From positions 58,115 through 122,114 of the forward strand of contig SGPL01000021.1 of assembly GCA_004802705.1 (NCBI GenBank): 64,000 nt of DNA. The letters run 5' to 3'. The position numbers and the translations under genes were made by a program. Every line of letters begins with the position of its first letter. Position 1 is the first letter of the stretch. Source of the DNA: Bondarzewia mesenterica. Lineage: Eukaryota; Basidiomycota; Agaricomycetes; Russulales; Bondarzewiaceae. Positions 23,711-37,692 of the stretch are shown piece after piece. The notes beneath the pieces are model-generated. The model saw only the letters and a list, made by a program, of their open reading frames with translations. It searched no databases and was not told the origin of the DNA.

Positions 23711-23711
23711 C

Positions 23712-23743
<32 letters not shown>

Positions 23744-23745
23744 TC
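23711..23745. repeat. (CTTT)n microsatellite in the shared promoter
   Basis: About eight tetranucleotide units between the transporter 5' end and the ATG at 23757. Seen directly. It is within about 15 bp of the small gene's start and about 70 bp from the last recognisable transporter codon. Confidence 0.9.
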
Positions 23746-23756
23746 CATCCATCAAT

Positions 23757-24274
23757 ATGTCTGATCCCTGTATGGATTGCTTTGCGGCCTGCTGTGGTGT
23801 CTGCTGTCAGTGAAAATAATCAGTCCTGCGCGCTCGACATCCTAGAAATGTGTCGAACCTCTAGTTTTACACTGACCGTTTCCCCTGGCAGGCATCGCTG
23901 TATTCTCGGCTTTTCAGGCCTTTTGCATAACCCGTGAGTGATCCTTTCTATCTTTCTTAACACCGACCATCCCGTCCGCGATGCTTATTTTTCAATACAC
24001 CCTTTGCTGTTTCGCGCGTTTGGACCGGGGGGCAGTGCCGGGCGGGGGCGCGGTCTGCAAGTTGTGTGGCTGCCATTGCAAAAACGGATTCAACGACGAC
24101 GACGACTTTGATGATTTCGACCATCGAAGCCTCGCCGAGCAGCCCGTCAGCACCCAGCCGTCGACAGAGCCCAAAACGATGAGCACGCAAAGCGGGGCCC
24201 CGTCGGCTGCCGTGCCTCCGGTTGCGGAAACGGGCCCTTCGCGAGACATCGCTCCGCAGGAGCCGCAGTCTTAG
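23757..24274 (+). CDS. Small cysteine-rich protein, unknown function
   Basis: A predicted 106-residue protein in three exons: 23757-23796, 23892-23933, 24036-24274. The splice phases agree exactly (321 nt in total). The N-terminus is MSDPCMDCFAACC, then a short hydrophobic segment (GIAVFSAFQAFCIT) that could be a membrane helix, then a Cys/His cluster (CKLCGCHCKNGF), an acidic run (NDDDDFDDFD) and a Ser/Pro/Gln-rich tail. Small Cys-rich proteins of this layout recur in Agaricomycetes with no known role. The Cys pattern could bind metal or be palmitoylated; this is inference. It shares a promoter of about 110 bp with the divergent phosphate transporter. Confidence 0.6.
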
Positions 24275-24913
24275 TGCGCAACAGTGCTGGCCACGTTGAG
24301 CTCCGCGATGTGAGCCTGCAGTTTTGCTCATGTATTGTGTGTTGAAATAGATGATGCCGTCGGTGTCACTGTCACACACAAATAGCTCGTTATTTTGATA
24401 GCGACCTTTCACAAATCCTTTGTGGAGCATTTTAATGGATACTGAAGCGACCCTGGATGGACACTTACTGCATTTTCGTCATTTTCACATATACCCCCTC
24501 ATGCTCAATTGCGCGCCGTCGCCATGCACCATGTCAAGTTGCTCAAGCGCCCATCGCCCATACCGTGGAAGACAATGATATATACACACAGCGACTGTCT
24601 TAAATTTGATATAATTATCATGGCAAGGCGCACTGGAGAGGCAACGAGCGGAGAAAAAGATCAAGTCAGTGATAAAATGAGTGGGCCATGAGGCCTGAGG
24701 AAGGAGGAAGGAAATGCATGCGAAAAATACATCCGAGGTAGCCGGTTTAATAGACACTGGTCATAGTTCGACCCAGTGCATGTATCATAGTGTGTATGTA
24801 GTAACATCATGTTTAAGAAGAATAGGGCGGAGGTCTACTCAACGTGACTGAATAACAGCAGTGATNCAATAATTTTGGTATGTGGAGAATGTCGACGCGC
24901 CTTCAGACGCAAT

Positions 24914-26147
24914 TTACTGTTGAGCGGACGCTTCTTCGCGCGCGCATTCTTCTAGAACTGCGCGCAATCTTTCAGCAAGCCCATCCGTGAGCTTCGTCAC
25001 GCCGTCCGCGGTACAAAGTCGGTANGCGGGCATCGGCTCGTACGTNTCTGGAAGAAACTATGTGGATGCGAAAGGTNAGGNTGGCGAGACNGGGACNTGA
25101 GNGCAANCGAATAGAGATTGGANCATACTTTGCCTTCCTCGACGCGAATTGACGCCAAAATATCGTCTGGGTCGCCGATGCGGCCNAGNGCGGGAATGTT
25201 ACGGGTGTCTNTGAAATGAGGAANCGTGACGTGAGCAAGAGTNATNAATTGATAGATTATGATNGCGCATAGAATNTACCNTTGATATGCATCCAGCCNT
25301 GCTGCGTCTGTATTGCGCCATTGATTTGNATATCGTCGACGCCCTCNGCCAGACCGGAGGAGATAGCTTTGTGTAANAGAGCAAGAAATTTCGCTGTGTC
25401 ATGTAAGAATCAATCAGTGGTTCTCCAGCGTCGCGGGATTNATCGGGNAGAAAACATGANGGCGCGNCATGNGCAAAGTAGTGTCACAGAACAGTTCCNC
25501 TGGTCAATAGCTCGATANCTTGATGTTCAAGAGTTTTGGGATGNGTCTGGGGAGTGGGTTATNATTGAAGAAGAAGACAGGTACAAGATGATCATGGCNA
25601 GACTTGATGAGGNTCCATGACCGATAGGAAATTTNTCCCAGCTCGNCCANAGATATGATTTGATATTCTACANGCGAGGNGGAGGAGAAAGACGCTCACG
25701 GTTCTCNTTGAAATCGTTCAAGCCAGCATCTCCTTCGGNCGTAGCCGGNAGCCAACCAAGAATGGTGCTCGAGGTAGAAGAAGGTGGGAAAGACTCAAGT
25801 AGGGATACTGCAAACACGGGTTCTGCATGGGAGAGNGGAGTGGGCGGCGGCACGAGATGGTAGAAGAGGTCTGGACGAGAGGGNTCCGCGAAAGTTGACT
25901 GTNGGCCGGGAGGGGCAAANGACGAAGATTGTCGNGTAAACTCTTGTTTTGTTTTTGAAGCTGAACGGATTNCAGANAGAGGGGGNTNTGNNTGTANCAG
26001 GATACGAGTGCNTGTGCNTGTCCNAGATGCCCACTGTGCTCTNGAANGAATNAGAGCTACTGANGATANTCGNGAAGCAANANCTTGNGGAATTGGCNTC
26101 GAAAAGNAATGAGAAGAGCGATGGAGAGGACGAATGAGTGACAGCAT
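24914..26147 (-). CDS. Conserved fungal protein, probable mitochondrial presequence
   Basis: Read from ATG 26147 on the minus strand: MLSLIRPLHRSSH, an Arg/Ser-rich, acid-free N-terminus like a mitochondrial presequence. It continues as LFYHLVPPPTPLSHAEPVFAVSLLESFPP-type sequence, then after introns HGWMHIKG/QTQQGWMHIKG near 25290, NIPALGRIGDPDDILASIRVEEGK near 25130-25200, and a C-terminus EPMPAYRLCTADGVTKLTDGL ending at TAA 24914-24916. I recall similar sequences as an uncharacterised basidiomycete family but cannot assign a function. Many Ns obscure individual residues and splice sites. Confidence 0.6.
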
Positions 26148-26478
26148 GTCTATCAANCNNAGGTGANNNGNGNTTGANGANNGNNNGNCNNAAGNNNNNN
26201 TNNNNGGATGNCANTGGAGAGCAAAGNGAAATTCCCAATTAGGAAATNAGGTGACATAAAGACAATGGCGTAATGCGAATTGAACGTGGAGCCATCTCAG
26301 CGTGGCGGCTGGCGTCGCTCATCTCTCAACGACTTACACTGACAAAACGTGTACTGGACTGCTCCGGTCAAAAACAAATAAATCAGGTTGTTATTTATNA
26401 TGCTCGTACAATCTGGTTTNTACTTTGGCTCATCTTGGGATTGTGCAGACTTNATCCGCTCTTTGACACAAGGTCATC

Positions 26479-26613
26479 ATGATCACCCACGACACCCTGT
26501 ACTCGCTCGCCAACTCTCTCGGCGCGCTTGCAATGGTCACGGTCGTCGCATATCACTTTGTTNCAGTAAACGTGAAATATCTGGCAAAGAATGGGTCTGC
26601 GCCTCANCAGTGA
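26479..26613 (+). CDS. OST4: Oligosaccharyltransferase subunit Ost4
   Basis: A single-exon mini-gene of 44 codons. The protein starts MITHDTLYSLANSLGALAMV, continues with a hydrophobic helix (VTVVAYHFV) and VNVKYLAKNGS, and stops at TGA 26611-26613. Length, the MI-T/S-D-x-x-L start, a single N-out membrane helix and the YHxxxVN motif match Ost4 of yeast and human (about 36-37 residues). Ost4 is a stabilising subunit of the ER oligosaccharyltransferase, which transfers N-glycans to nascent proteins. One codon contains an N. It is easily missed by gene callers. Confidence 0.85.
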   Translation: MITHDTLYSLANSLGALAMVTVVAYHFVXVNVKYLAKNGSAPXQ

Positions 26614-27370
26614 TCGGGGCCNGCATGTNAGTGCTCTCCGTCACGAGTTTCAATGCCCTCAGAACTCAAATAGAGATTGTCTCGCACACAGCATTTCGGC
26701 GGAGCATCTCGCTAACAATTTCTTTGTCGTCTGACTCAGTTCGCTTCTGTACGTCGCGCTTCTTNATTTTCGGTATATGATACACTCGTTGGACTGTCCA
26801 AGAATTGCAATNTCGCTTGGTNCCTTTCTGTGNAGATTCAGTCAATTCGACAGAGTCACGATCAAGTGCATCTGCGATTTAATGCAACAGTACCGTTTTT
26901 TGACACTCTACTCCAACCTCAACTCTACATGCAGGTTTCTCGATATCCACCGGCCTTCTCAGTTTTCAGCAAATGGGAGATCTTTGGCCAATAAGTACCA
27001 GCAACCGACGGGACCTGAAAGGTGNCTACAGTCGCGGCGATTTACCGAGTTGCGCTTCCACCAGCTCCCCATTTTTATCAGATTATCTNCAACAGCACAA
27101 TNCTCGTTCCTCGAATCCATTGCTCAATTGGACAATCTTGCTCAGGTCAGGTGGTCTGNAACCTTCAATGNATTGAAATAGACAGAANATCGTTGTGGAA
27201 CAACGCCAAATCTCNGTCCAACTTTGATTCTANTAAAGCTCAGCGCATTGTATAGAAAGACATATNCCTAGTGTANAAGTGTGATANGTTGGTATTCCAA
27301 GTTTATAGCAATNTCAAAGAATGTTAATGGANGTCCATGAATCTTGATGAAGCAGCTATATACACACAAT
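26614..27370. other. Intergenic, N-containing, no gene seen
   Basis: Between Ost4 and the VPS15 stop. A plus-strand frame (26777-27181) remains open but shows no domain and contains several Ns; it is best read as Ost4 3' UTR and spacer. Confidence 0.5.
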
Positions 27371-30300
27371 TCAGAACTCNGTCCCGTCTACTCTCCAAAC
27401 CTTGATNATCCCAGCGCGATCCCCGCTCACAATCCCGCCACGAAAAGGAGAATCNATNCATGCCAAAGCNGTGATGGTATCTTGNTGGACTTTCGACAGG
27501 CTTTGCTGGCTATTGTTGATCAGCGACATGCGCTGCGGCGGCCGATTGTTATGGCTGCTCAGCTGNGAAGGGTGCANCCNNGTTTCNACATACNTTGTCG
27601 TTGAGCCTGTTGATGAGGAGCTNGTACTAGGGTANAAGCAAAAGAGAGAGCNTCAGCAGATAAAGAAAAAAAAAAACACAGAACGAAGNTTNNGTGACAA
27701 TACCTGTANGTTGGTCTATCACTGTCCANNTCCAGACCACTCAACACCGTCGTCCGTTCCACCTTACTCAAATCCCACAGCCTGAGTTTCCGGTCCTCCG
27801 ATCCGCTCAGCATAAACCCATGACCGCCCGCGGATTGNCCATCATCCTCGTTCATCTGCAACGTCGCTACCCTATGAACAGTCGAATGGCCCCCGAACTC
27901 ATGCCCGACGAAAATTGCACGGATGACAGGCGACGGCCCGCTCAGCAGCTGCTCCCGCGCGGTTATCTCCGAAGACGAACGACGCTGCATACCCGGACCT
28001 GCGCCCTGTTGTCGTGCCCGCACGAGTGCTGNGATAGCAGAGGCAGCACTAGGCTCGNCANCGCCGCCTGCGATATCTTGAGGTTCATCTACAGNCGTTG
28101 AAGCTTTGGAGACCACGCGTGTGCCATACGTCTCGACTAGCACNGCGCTCTCGATGTCCCAAACTTCCACGAGTGACGTTGGGACACTCTCGGAAGACGA
28201 CCGCGGAGCCTCGGTAGCCACCATTACCCAGCGGCCCTTTCCCCTCGTCGGGTGTATGACACACTGGTGTATTCGAGCAGATTCCCCAGCGATGGCAGCC
28301 GCAGTTTTCCAAGTCTTCAGCAAGAGCCCGAAGCGGATATCCCACAAAGTTAGAATGCCAGATGCCGTACCCGTGACGACCCATGCCCGCTTGCGGTCCA
28401 GGCACATGGCCGTTATAGGACCATGATGATTGGGGTGCTCCATCGTCTGCAGCAATCTCATCGTTCGGAGGTCCAATATTGATAAGGAAGAGTGGGTTGT
28501 GGCATATACGAGGCTTGATGTCGAGTCTGTCCTTGCGCTCAATTGTGCAGAACATTCGAGGCGACGCAAAAGGACTTACCAGTGTTATAGTGAGCCATAC
28601 AGGTGATATACTCTCCCGGCCGTCCTACCCGATACTCACGTACAACCTGGAGCTTCCCGTATCTTGGCAGAGCCCCACTTTGACTTATATGAACGCGCAC
28701 GACATGCAGACTTCCATCATCGGCTGCACTAGCAAAACAGTGAACGGTCTCCAATGTGCACACACACTTCACACGGGCATGATGTTGAGTGTAGGTATGT
28801 CGCGGCTTGCTCGTAACATTGCGCTCCAGCCGCGCTGTGTCCCATACCTTGATAGTCTTATCGTCCGATGAAGAAACGAAGAACATATGGTCAGGCGACA
28901 CAGCCAGCCCTGTCACTGCGTCGGAATGTGAGCCGAGGTGGGCGATCAATGTAGCATCAGGCCGTCGCGCAGTACCATCCCTTGGAGTGAAACTGTGTCG
29001 GACAGCATTGCGTCGGCGGACAGGACCTTCATGAATCTTAGGGCCAAAGTCGTCCTGGTACTCGCGATTACTGTCAAGGTATAAAAGTTCGAGTAAATTG
29101 TTGATGCCAGGCTCCTGACCGTCTGAAACAACGGATCAATGGGGACGGTCCGCCCAAGGACAGCGAGAACTTACCATATGTAGATATTGGCGGTAAAGGT
29201 GGAGCGCGAGGACGGTGCTGCCCCCGTACCGTGCCTGAAACGGAAACAGGAGACGACCTTCCGGACCTATCTGGAGAGCCTTCAGATCTGATCCTTGATG
29301 AGGGCTCCAAAAGCCCGGTTGCGTTGGCTCTCGACGACCCTACAGCAGGAGCGGCCTTTTGGCCATCAATCGATCCCAGCTGAAGTCTATGCATAGCACG
29401 GAAGGCGGCTGAATTGGTATTTGATAGCACAGACTCCGTTGGACTGCTAGGCCTGTCAAACACTGGTGGTAGATCAGCCAAAGGCCCTTGTGCAACAAGC
29501 GGACTTTGGACAGCCATGGAAGGCGGCCTATGTGGCGATGGGGTAGCAGAAGGGAGCGATGTGCCAGAACCGTTTAGTGCTGAGAGGCGACGACGCAGGT
29601 CCTCGAACGGCGCACCACTCGACCCATACTCAACGCTCGGCGGTCGTGACAATCGCGGATGCTCCACGGGGAGGGGCGAACGCGCGATGTCCAGGGTGGG
29701 CCGGCGCGATGAAACCGTTCGGGACGAGCGCGGTGTCGTATCCGATGCACGGGTCTTCAAAAATACAGTTTGAGGAACAACCTTGAGTTTCTGCAACTCC
29801 ACATCGCCTATCGTCTTGACACCTTCTGCATCATCTTCAGGTCGCAAACGACTGGAAAAGCTGCAGAAAAACGCAAGAATTACATATCAAGGAATGTCTG
29901 GGCTAATGAAAGATACGGACCTAGAGATCGCATTCGCCAACTTGAGAATATAATCCCGCATCGCCATCAACTTGGCTTCTTCGGTCACAGTCATGCCTAG
30001 TTGACGTAACTTTCGCAATTGGGCCTCGTCTCTGAGGCAGACATCGGCATTCCGGTTTATATATGTATACATATAAAGCTCACTCACTCATCAGATTGAT
30101 TCCGTGATACCCCATTCGAACTACCGGTCTTTCGCATCGCAACGACACTGTCCTGCGGGGACTCGAGCTTTGACACTGTCCGTCTGTGGCTTCTCCAGAA
30201 GTGTGTCTTTTCTGCCTTCATTGCCCATTGCACAGCAGCATCAAAAACCTGCCTTGACAACTAAAATATACGTGAGTGTCTGTACTGTACAACAATGTCA

Positions 30301-33031
30301 CAGGACGCACTGGAGGCTTCATAGCTGTGAGTAAGCTTAATTCGGCGATATCGCGTACATCTGAACGGAGAAAATGTCGGAGAGACGGGTAGAGAATACA
30401 CCAGACGTCACTCGGCTGGAGGTGCTTCGCAGCAGACGCAATGAAAGCAGTAGCACCTGACAATAGTTAATTCAGCATCGGAGCCCAGGAGTAGAAGGAG
30501 TCAAACTGACCCTGTCGTATCCAGACATTAGGATGATACAGAAATCCGAGTGTAGCACTCATGAGCTCCCAAATCCGCATCTTCTGGAATAGCCCCAATT
30601 CACATAGGCTCGTCAACGCACCGAGCACTCTTGCAACCACGCTCTCCTCTACATCTGTACACCGAACATCAAGCTCAGAGTTGTTGGACAACGATTGGCT
30701 GCACTTACCTGACAGCGCCTGGATCATCAAAGGCAAGATGTACTCCTCCAAACTTCGCCCACCAGCACATGCCGCGACGTCCACGATGGAATCGAAGAAA
30801 GCGTGCCGAAGCAACCAGTCGCGATCGTTGAGATACGTAATCATATGGCTCAGCAGCACGTCGTTCGTCCGCTGGCGTCCTAGAAAAATGCACAGCGATG
30901 AAACATCATGCAGCACCGCACGCTTGACGACGCTTGACGGATCGACCAACAGCGCCGCGAGCTGGTCCTCAATCAAGATCTGCAGGTCCTGCAACGCCGC
31001 ATCATACGAGACTTCAACTTGCCCTTCGTCGTACTCCGCCAGCTTAAATGACCCGTGTGCCTTGAGCGCCTGCCCCATCTCCAGATACCGCACCGCCGTC
31101 TCCGCCAGCGGCACGATGCATTGCGCATATGTGCACCGTACCGACACCTCAACATCCTGGACGAGCGTTTGCATGTTGGGGATTATATATTCTGGGAATA
31201 TCGCTGCGTTCGAGGGCGTGATTGCAGTCACCAGAATCAGCTGGAAAGATGTTAGTAGGTAATATTCAAGCAACTACAAGGACGCACCACTTGGAGGAGT
31301 GTTCGCAACGACCCGGAACGCACGATCGCCGCATCGTCATGCAAGAGCTCCACAATATATGGGACCATCCGGTCCAACTTGCCTTCGTCCGTCAGGTGCA
31401 CTGCCAGTGCCAAAAACACATCTAGAGCGCGCAGCTTGCTCGACGGTTGAGAGCAGTTGCGCAAATTCGCGCAGACCAGCGACAAGATGACCAACGCAGG
31501 GCCGTCTGGGTTCATCAGAACAAGTCGCAAAAAAGCAGGCAGAAGGCAAACCTTCGGTGGCTGCACGCCGTCCTGCGGGCAGCTTTGAGTCACGGTTCGG
31601 TACATACAACTCGACAGGGAGGATGTCCTGCAGAACAAAAGTAGTCAACCCTCATCCAAAAAAAGCCCCTCCGCTCTCTGCGTACCTGGAACGGTCGTGA
31701 TGCTGTCTCTGTGCGTGCGAACTCCACTCGTACATCCATTACCGTTTCCTCCCCCATCTCCTGCACAAGGTAAGGTTCAACACTCTCGTAGTCTGCCCAC
31801 ACTCTCTCAATTCTCCGATCAGAGTCGCTTGGCAAACCGCCGTTCGATAGCGGGGATACGGGTGTCGTCGCGCCACCCTTGACCGTGGATGCCGGCGTCA
31901 GGGGCTGCGAACCTGTGGAGGGACCGAGGAAAGGAGAGGGTAGGGGTAGTTCGTTGATAGACGCGACGTAGCCATGCAAGAAAGAGTAAAATGCCTCGGG
32001 GAAAACCGTGCCACGCACAGTGTGCAAGAGAGTATCGAACGAAGGCCGTGCAGAGGGGTCAAGGGCGATCATTTCCTTGATAAGATCTCGTACGCCCGCG
32101 TCGTCAATGGAGGACAGCGCGCTTTCGACACCGTGTTCTCCTTCCCGGTACTTGAACAGCTGGCTCAGGGTGAACAGCGGCGCACCTTCGCGGAACAGCT
32201 CCGCGATGACGCACCCTGCGCTGAACACGTCCATCGCTTCGCTCACCCGTGTCTCCTTTCCCTCCCCGTCTGAACTGAACTCAGAGCGCTCGGGGTACGC
32301 GTCGGCCGCATAGAAACGTTCAGGCGCGAGGTAACAGGTGCGTCTACCAGAAGTGTCGAAGTAGAACGAAAAGTCGGAGGGGTCGTCAAGTGGGAGAAAA
32401 GTGGGCTTGTGACTGGCAAAGTCTGAAAGGTAGACCCAATTCCAAGATGTGACAAGTATGTTTTCGGATTTGATGTCGCCATGCGCGACCTTTCGGGCGC
32501 GCGCATCGCGTAGAGCGGTGAGGAGCTGGAACGCGATCCATTTCTTCTCTATTGAGCTCAAGAATGGACGCGTGCTGTGCGATATATGTACACTCGACGG
32601 CTCAGCAGATAAATCGTGTCACGCACCTGATACGGTCATAAAGGTTGCTCGCCACCCACTGCCGAATGAGATAACCGGCCTTTTCTGTCTCCACAAAAGT
32701 CTGGTAGTTGTATACGTTCGGTACATCTAGTAGTGCCTCGCGTTCAACTAGGCCAGACACGGGGTCAAACGAAGCACACGGACCGTGGCATATATGATGA
32801 GAACGCACTCTTCAGTCTCCTTTGGTACTTGCGCAAAGTCACTCCGGGATCTGGCTTAATGAATATCTTCGCGATGAGGTAGCCATTGCGGTGGCGGCAT
32901 CGAACGGTCTTCAGGAAACGAGAAGTCCCTAGACTCTTCTCGTAGACCATGTCGGAACCCAGCTCTGCTACGAACGAGTCAAGGGCGGCCGCTGTTCGTG
33001 TTAGAGGATAACCAGACTGAGTATTACCCAT
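27371..33031 (-). CDS. VPS15: VPS15/PIK3R4, PI3-kinase regulatory protein kinase
   Basis: A large gene of many exons, read from ATG 33031 (MGNTQSGYPL, an N-myristoylation signal as in all VPS15) to TGA 27371-27373. Domain order: an atypical kinase domain (GTSRFLKTVRCRH, YLIAKIFIKPD, HGDIKSENIL near 32470 with HGD instead of HRD, DFAS instead of DFG, YLAPERF, DVFSAGCVIAELF) at about 33.0-31.95 kb; HEAT repeats at about 31.64-30.2 kb (VPYIVELLHDDAAIVRSGSLR, RDWLLRHAFFDSIVD); a Ser/Pro-rich linker at 29.8-29.2 kb; and C-terminal WD40 repeats at about 29.1-27.37 kb (SSDDKTIKVWDTA, GSEDRKLRLWDLS, GIVSGDRAG-IKVWRVDG). VPS15 scaffolds Vps34 on endosomes and autophagic membranes. The substituted kinase motifs are normal for VPS15. 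It is divergent from the RING gene. Confidence 0.93.
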
Positions 33032-33478
33032 AGCAGAGACTAGAGTGACAAAAGCTCCTCAAAAATAGCTGAGAAGTGACGAATAAATGTCATGTACCAA
33101 GTAAGATCTGCCAGTTGTTGGATAGAATCTAATGCTTCAAGAAACGCGAGAAAGCCCAAAGTGGCAGGCTAAGGTGGTTGATGGCAGCGCTGGGCCTTCC
33201 GCATGTACTGTATCGATTCAAGGTGTTTGAGTTGTTTCTGCCACTCGTCGTCTCGGAGGATGTTGATGTAGATAGCAACGAGCTAGAATTGATGCTCTCG
33301 ACTGAAGTACTCGAGAAAGTACCACCTTGAGTAACGTTAGAAGTCGTCCTGAGTGACATTGTGGGAAAAACATACCATTTCTGGCACCGTGATTGCTTAT
33401 CTAACTCAAGCGCGGTCCTCGAGATGTTCTCCTCCTTCCTCCAAATACTCCCCATCTCATTCGCACGGAATAGTTCAG

Positions 33479-35427
33479 ATGCCTTCGATAGAACCTCCAG
33501 AAACTAGCTCTTCTGCGTCCCCGAGGAAACGGGCACGCTCTCCCGAGGCAGAAGACATTGGCGCGAAAAAGCTCAAGGTTCACGAGGATTCTATGGGGGA
33601 CAGCGACGACAAGACGGGGGAGACTTCGCATGGGAAGAAGGATAAGAGAAAAAGGAAAAGGAAAAAACGAAGGGCTTCTGTGATACAGCGTGTTGCAGTA
33701 GTTGCCCATGGCAGCGAGACTATGTCCTCTTCGGCTGAACCAGGTTCATTCGCGTCGACTAGTATTGCGGTGGTGAAGCCTCCTAGCCCAGCGGAATTCG
33801 TCCAAGGATCCTCATCAACATCCACTTTCGCACCCGTGCCACTGCCACTCGACGCTACAAAAGCATTGCGTTCAGCCGACCCCGTAGCGTCGCCTGATAA
33901 AGCACATCTGACACAAGCTCTGTCTGAGAAAACAGAGGTACGTTACAATCAATGTTTTGTGGATGCATTCGCATGTCAATCGCCTGTCTCTCTTATGCAG
34001 GCTATTCGTGCACATGAAGCGCTACTATCCACTCTGATCCCCTCCCTGACTTGTCAGATTTGCGTCGGCCTCTTGCACAAACCATTTGCACTTTCTCCAT
34101 GCGGGCACGTTGCGTGCTACGACTGTCTCCGCACATGGTTTACTACGCCGCCTGCCGACGCTCCGCAGCCTCCCCCTTCACCTCTTTGGCAGAAAAAGAC
34201 TTGCCCGCACTGCCGTGCGCAGGTCTTTGAGCGGCCTGCAGAAGTCTGGAGCATCAAAGACATGGTTTCCGCCGTCGCCAAAAGTGGGCTTGCTGTCGGA
34301 TGCGCTGCCGCGCCGCCAGAAAACTCTCTTCCACCAGAAGCCGTCCACGATCCTTGGCACAATATATTTCGCAAACCCCGTCCTGCGGGCGCGGAGGGCG
34401 TGCATCTTCCTCATCTGCAAGATATGATTGGCGGCGGTGCTGGGGACGTTGGGATGTACGATCATGAAGATGGAGTATACCGGTGTATAGACTGCATGCA
34501 TGAAATTTGGCAGGGTACATGTTCCGAGTGTGGACGCGAGTATGAAGGACACCAATCGGATTGGGACGACGAATCCGTTGATGGCGACCATGGCCCCGGA
34601 TTTCTCGAGGCCATGCTGTTCGGTTTGGGAGGCATGCCGCATTCTCCAGAGCCTGATCTCGAACACCATCATGCGGAGGACGAGGACGAACTGGACCATG
34701 ATCTATCGGATGCCGAATCTTATGAGGGCAGCTTCATTGATGATGGGGACGATCATGGCTCCGGCGACCACGCTCGTGATCGACGTGGCAGTCCTATCAT
34801 TGACATCTCGTCAGGTTCAGAAAATGGCAGTGAGGCGCGAGAGCTGGGTAGGGGTTGGAGAAATAAAAGGCGGGACGTCGTTTCGGATGAAGAGGAAGAT
34901 GTAGGGAGAGGGGCGCGCAGAGAAGGCCGGATTGTCGTGGATTCTGACGTTGATGAGGAGTAAGTGCACGATCTGCTGTTGCAGTAGCTCTTCATTGACT
35001 CAATTTCGTCTCGCCGTTTGTTAGTGAGTTAGCAAGGTACGCTCCTCGCCACCCATCTATTGACCTTACATCTGAATGTTCTTGTAGTGATCACGGCCAC
35101 GCTGGCGACGATACGCAATCACAGCATAATAGTAGGGCAGGGCTGTAGGTATCTTAGTTCACACAGTATAAGTTTGGACTTACACAGAAGGCATGTAGAT
35201 CTGAAGAAGACGACGGTTCTATCGCTCGGCCGCCTCGCCGCCTTGCCCACCTCTTAGTATATGACTCGCCCTCTCCCATCCCGGGAGTGACGGAGGAAAT
35301 GTATTTCGATGGTCATTACGAGCGCGCATACTCCAATGATGGTGCCAGTACAGATGATGATGAGCATTATTCAGAGGATGAAGGGGACTATGATGCAACT
35401 TATGGAATCGACTACGAGGATTGGTAG
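33479..35427 (+). CDS. RING-finger E3 ubiquitin ligase, CHFR-like
   Basis: A predicted 571 residues. Exons: 33479-33937, 34001-34959, 35025-35036, 35088-35144, 35199-35427 (1716 nt, phases consistent). A basic, Ser-rich N-terminus with a nuclear-localisation-like run (KKDKRKRKRKKRRA) is followed by a C3HC4 RING at residues about 171-225 (CQIC, CGHVACYDC, CPHC) and a second Cys cluster (CIDC...CSEC), the arrangement of CHFR-type ligases. The C-terminus is strongly acidic (SDVDEE, DDDEHYSEDEGDY). An FHA domain is not evident. The start at 33479 (MPSIEPPETSS) is preferred over 33353, which lies in probable 5' UTR. The substrate is unknown; a nuclear role is inferred from charge and family. The 12-nt exon is the least certain part. 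Confidence 0.75.
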
Positions 35428-36072
35428 AGTGGTCAGCCCATCGTAGACCGCTGCGATTCTCGAACAATCCGTACCAATACTACCCGGCTAATTGCGGCAC
35501 GTAGCTACTACTTGCTATACAGTCAAACATTCCCCTCACTCCGATACCACGTCGCGACGTAGATCTCGCGTTTGCAAACCAGCAGGCCCGCTGTATGCAA
35601 TTTTCTGCCTATTTTATAGACTCATTCCTATCTTCGAACGTTGGCTGCTACACCGGGCGATTTTGAGCCAGGCATCAGTTTCAATCAAAAGGATTCAACT
35701 TTCCTTTAGCGGGTATATATGAAAGCCTAGCACTTTCGTGTCTGGAAACATGTATATACGTATCCCAATTGAGAGATGCCTTAAAGATTGCAGGCAAAAA
35801 AAGTGAAAGTCCTCAAACATCTGCCTCCAGTGGCGACGTCAGTGCGCGCTATACCAGCCGAGCCATGTTGCTGAAAGCAGCGTAGCAAAAATACACAGAC
35901 TGACAGCATATGCGGACCGGTTCTCATAACACTAATTGACTCCGAGTGCAGGGAAATAGAACCGCATACATATATGCACTTGAGATAAACATACATCCCT
36001 TCCCGACCACTCCATGCATGTCTGACCATTTTCATGTCTTCCTTAAGTCGTCCCGCAACTCCTCAACCCCTA

Positions 36073-37692
<1,620 letters not shown>

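Noticed and set aside
26777..27181. 134-residue plus-strand frame after OST4
   Set aside because: Many Ns and no domain; more likely 3' UTR or spacer.
33129..33455. 108-residue minus-strand frame between VPS15 and the RING gene
   Set aside because: Low-complexity Ser/Thr content inside the divergent promoter and 5' UTR; no family features.
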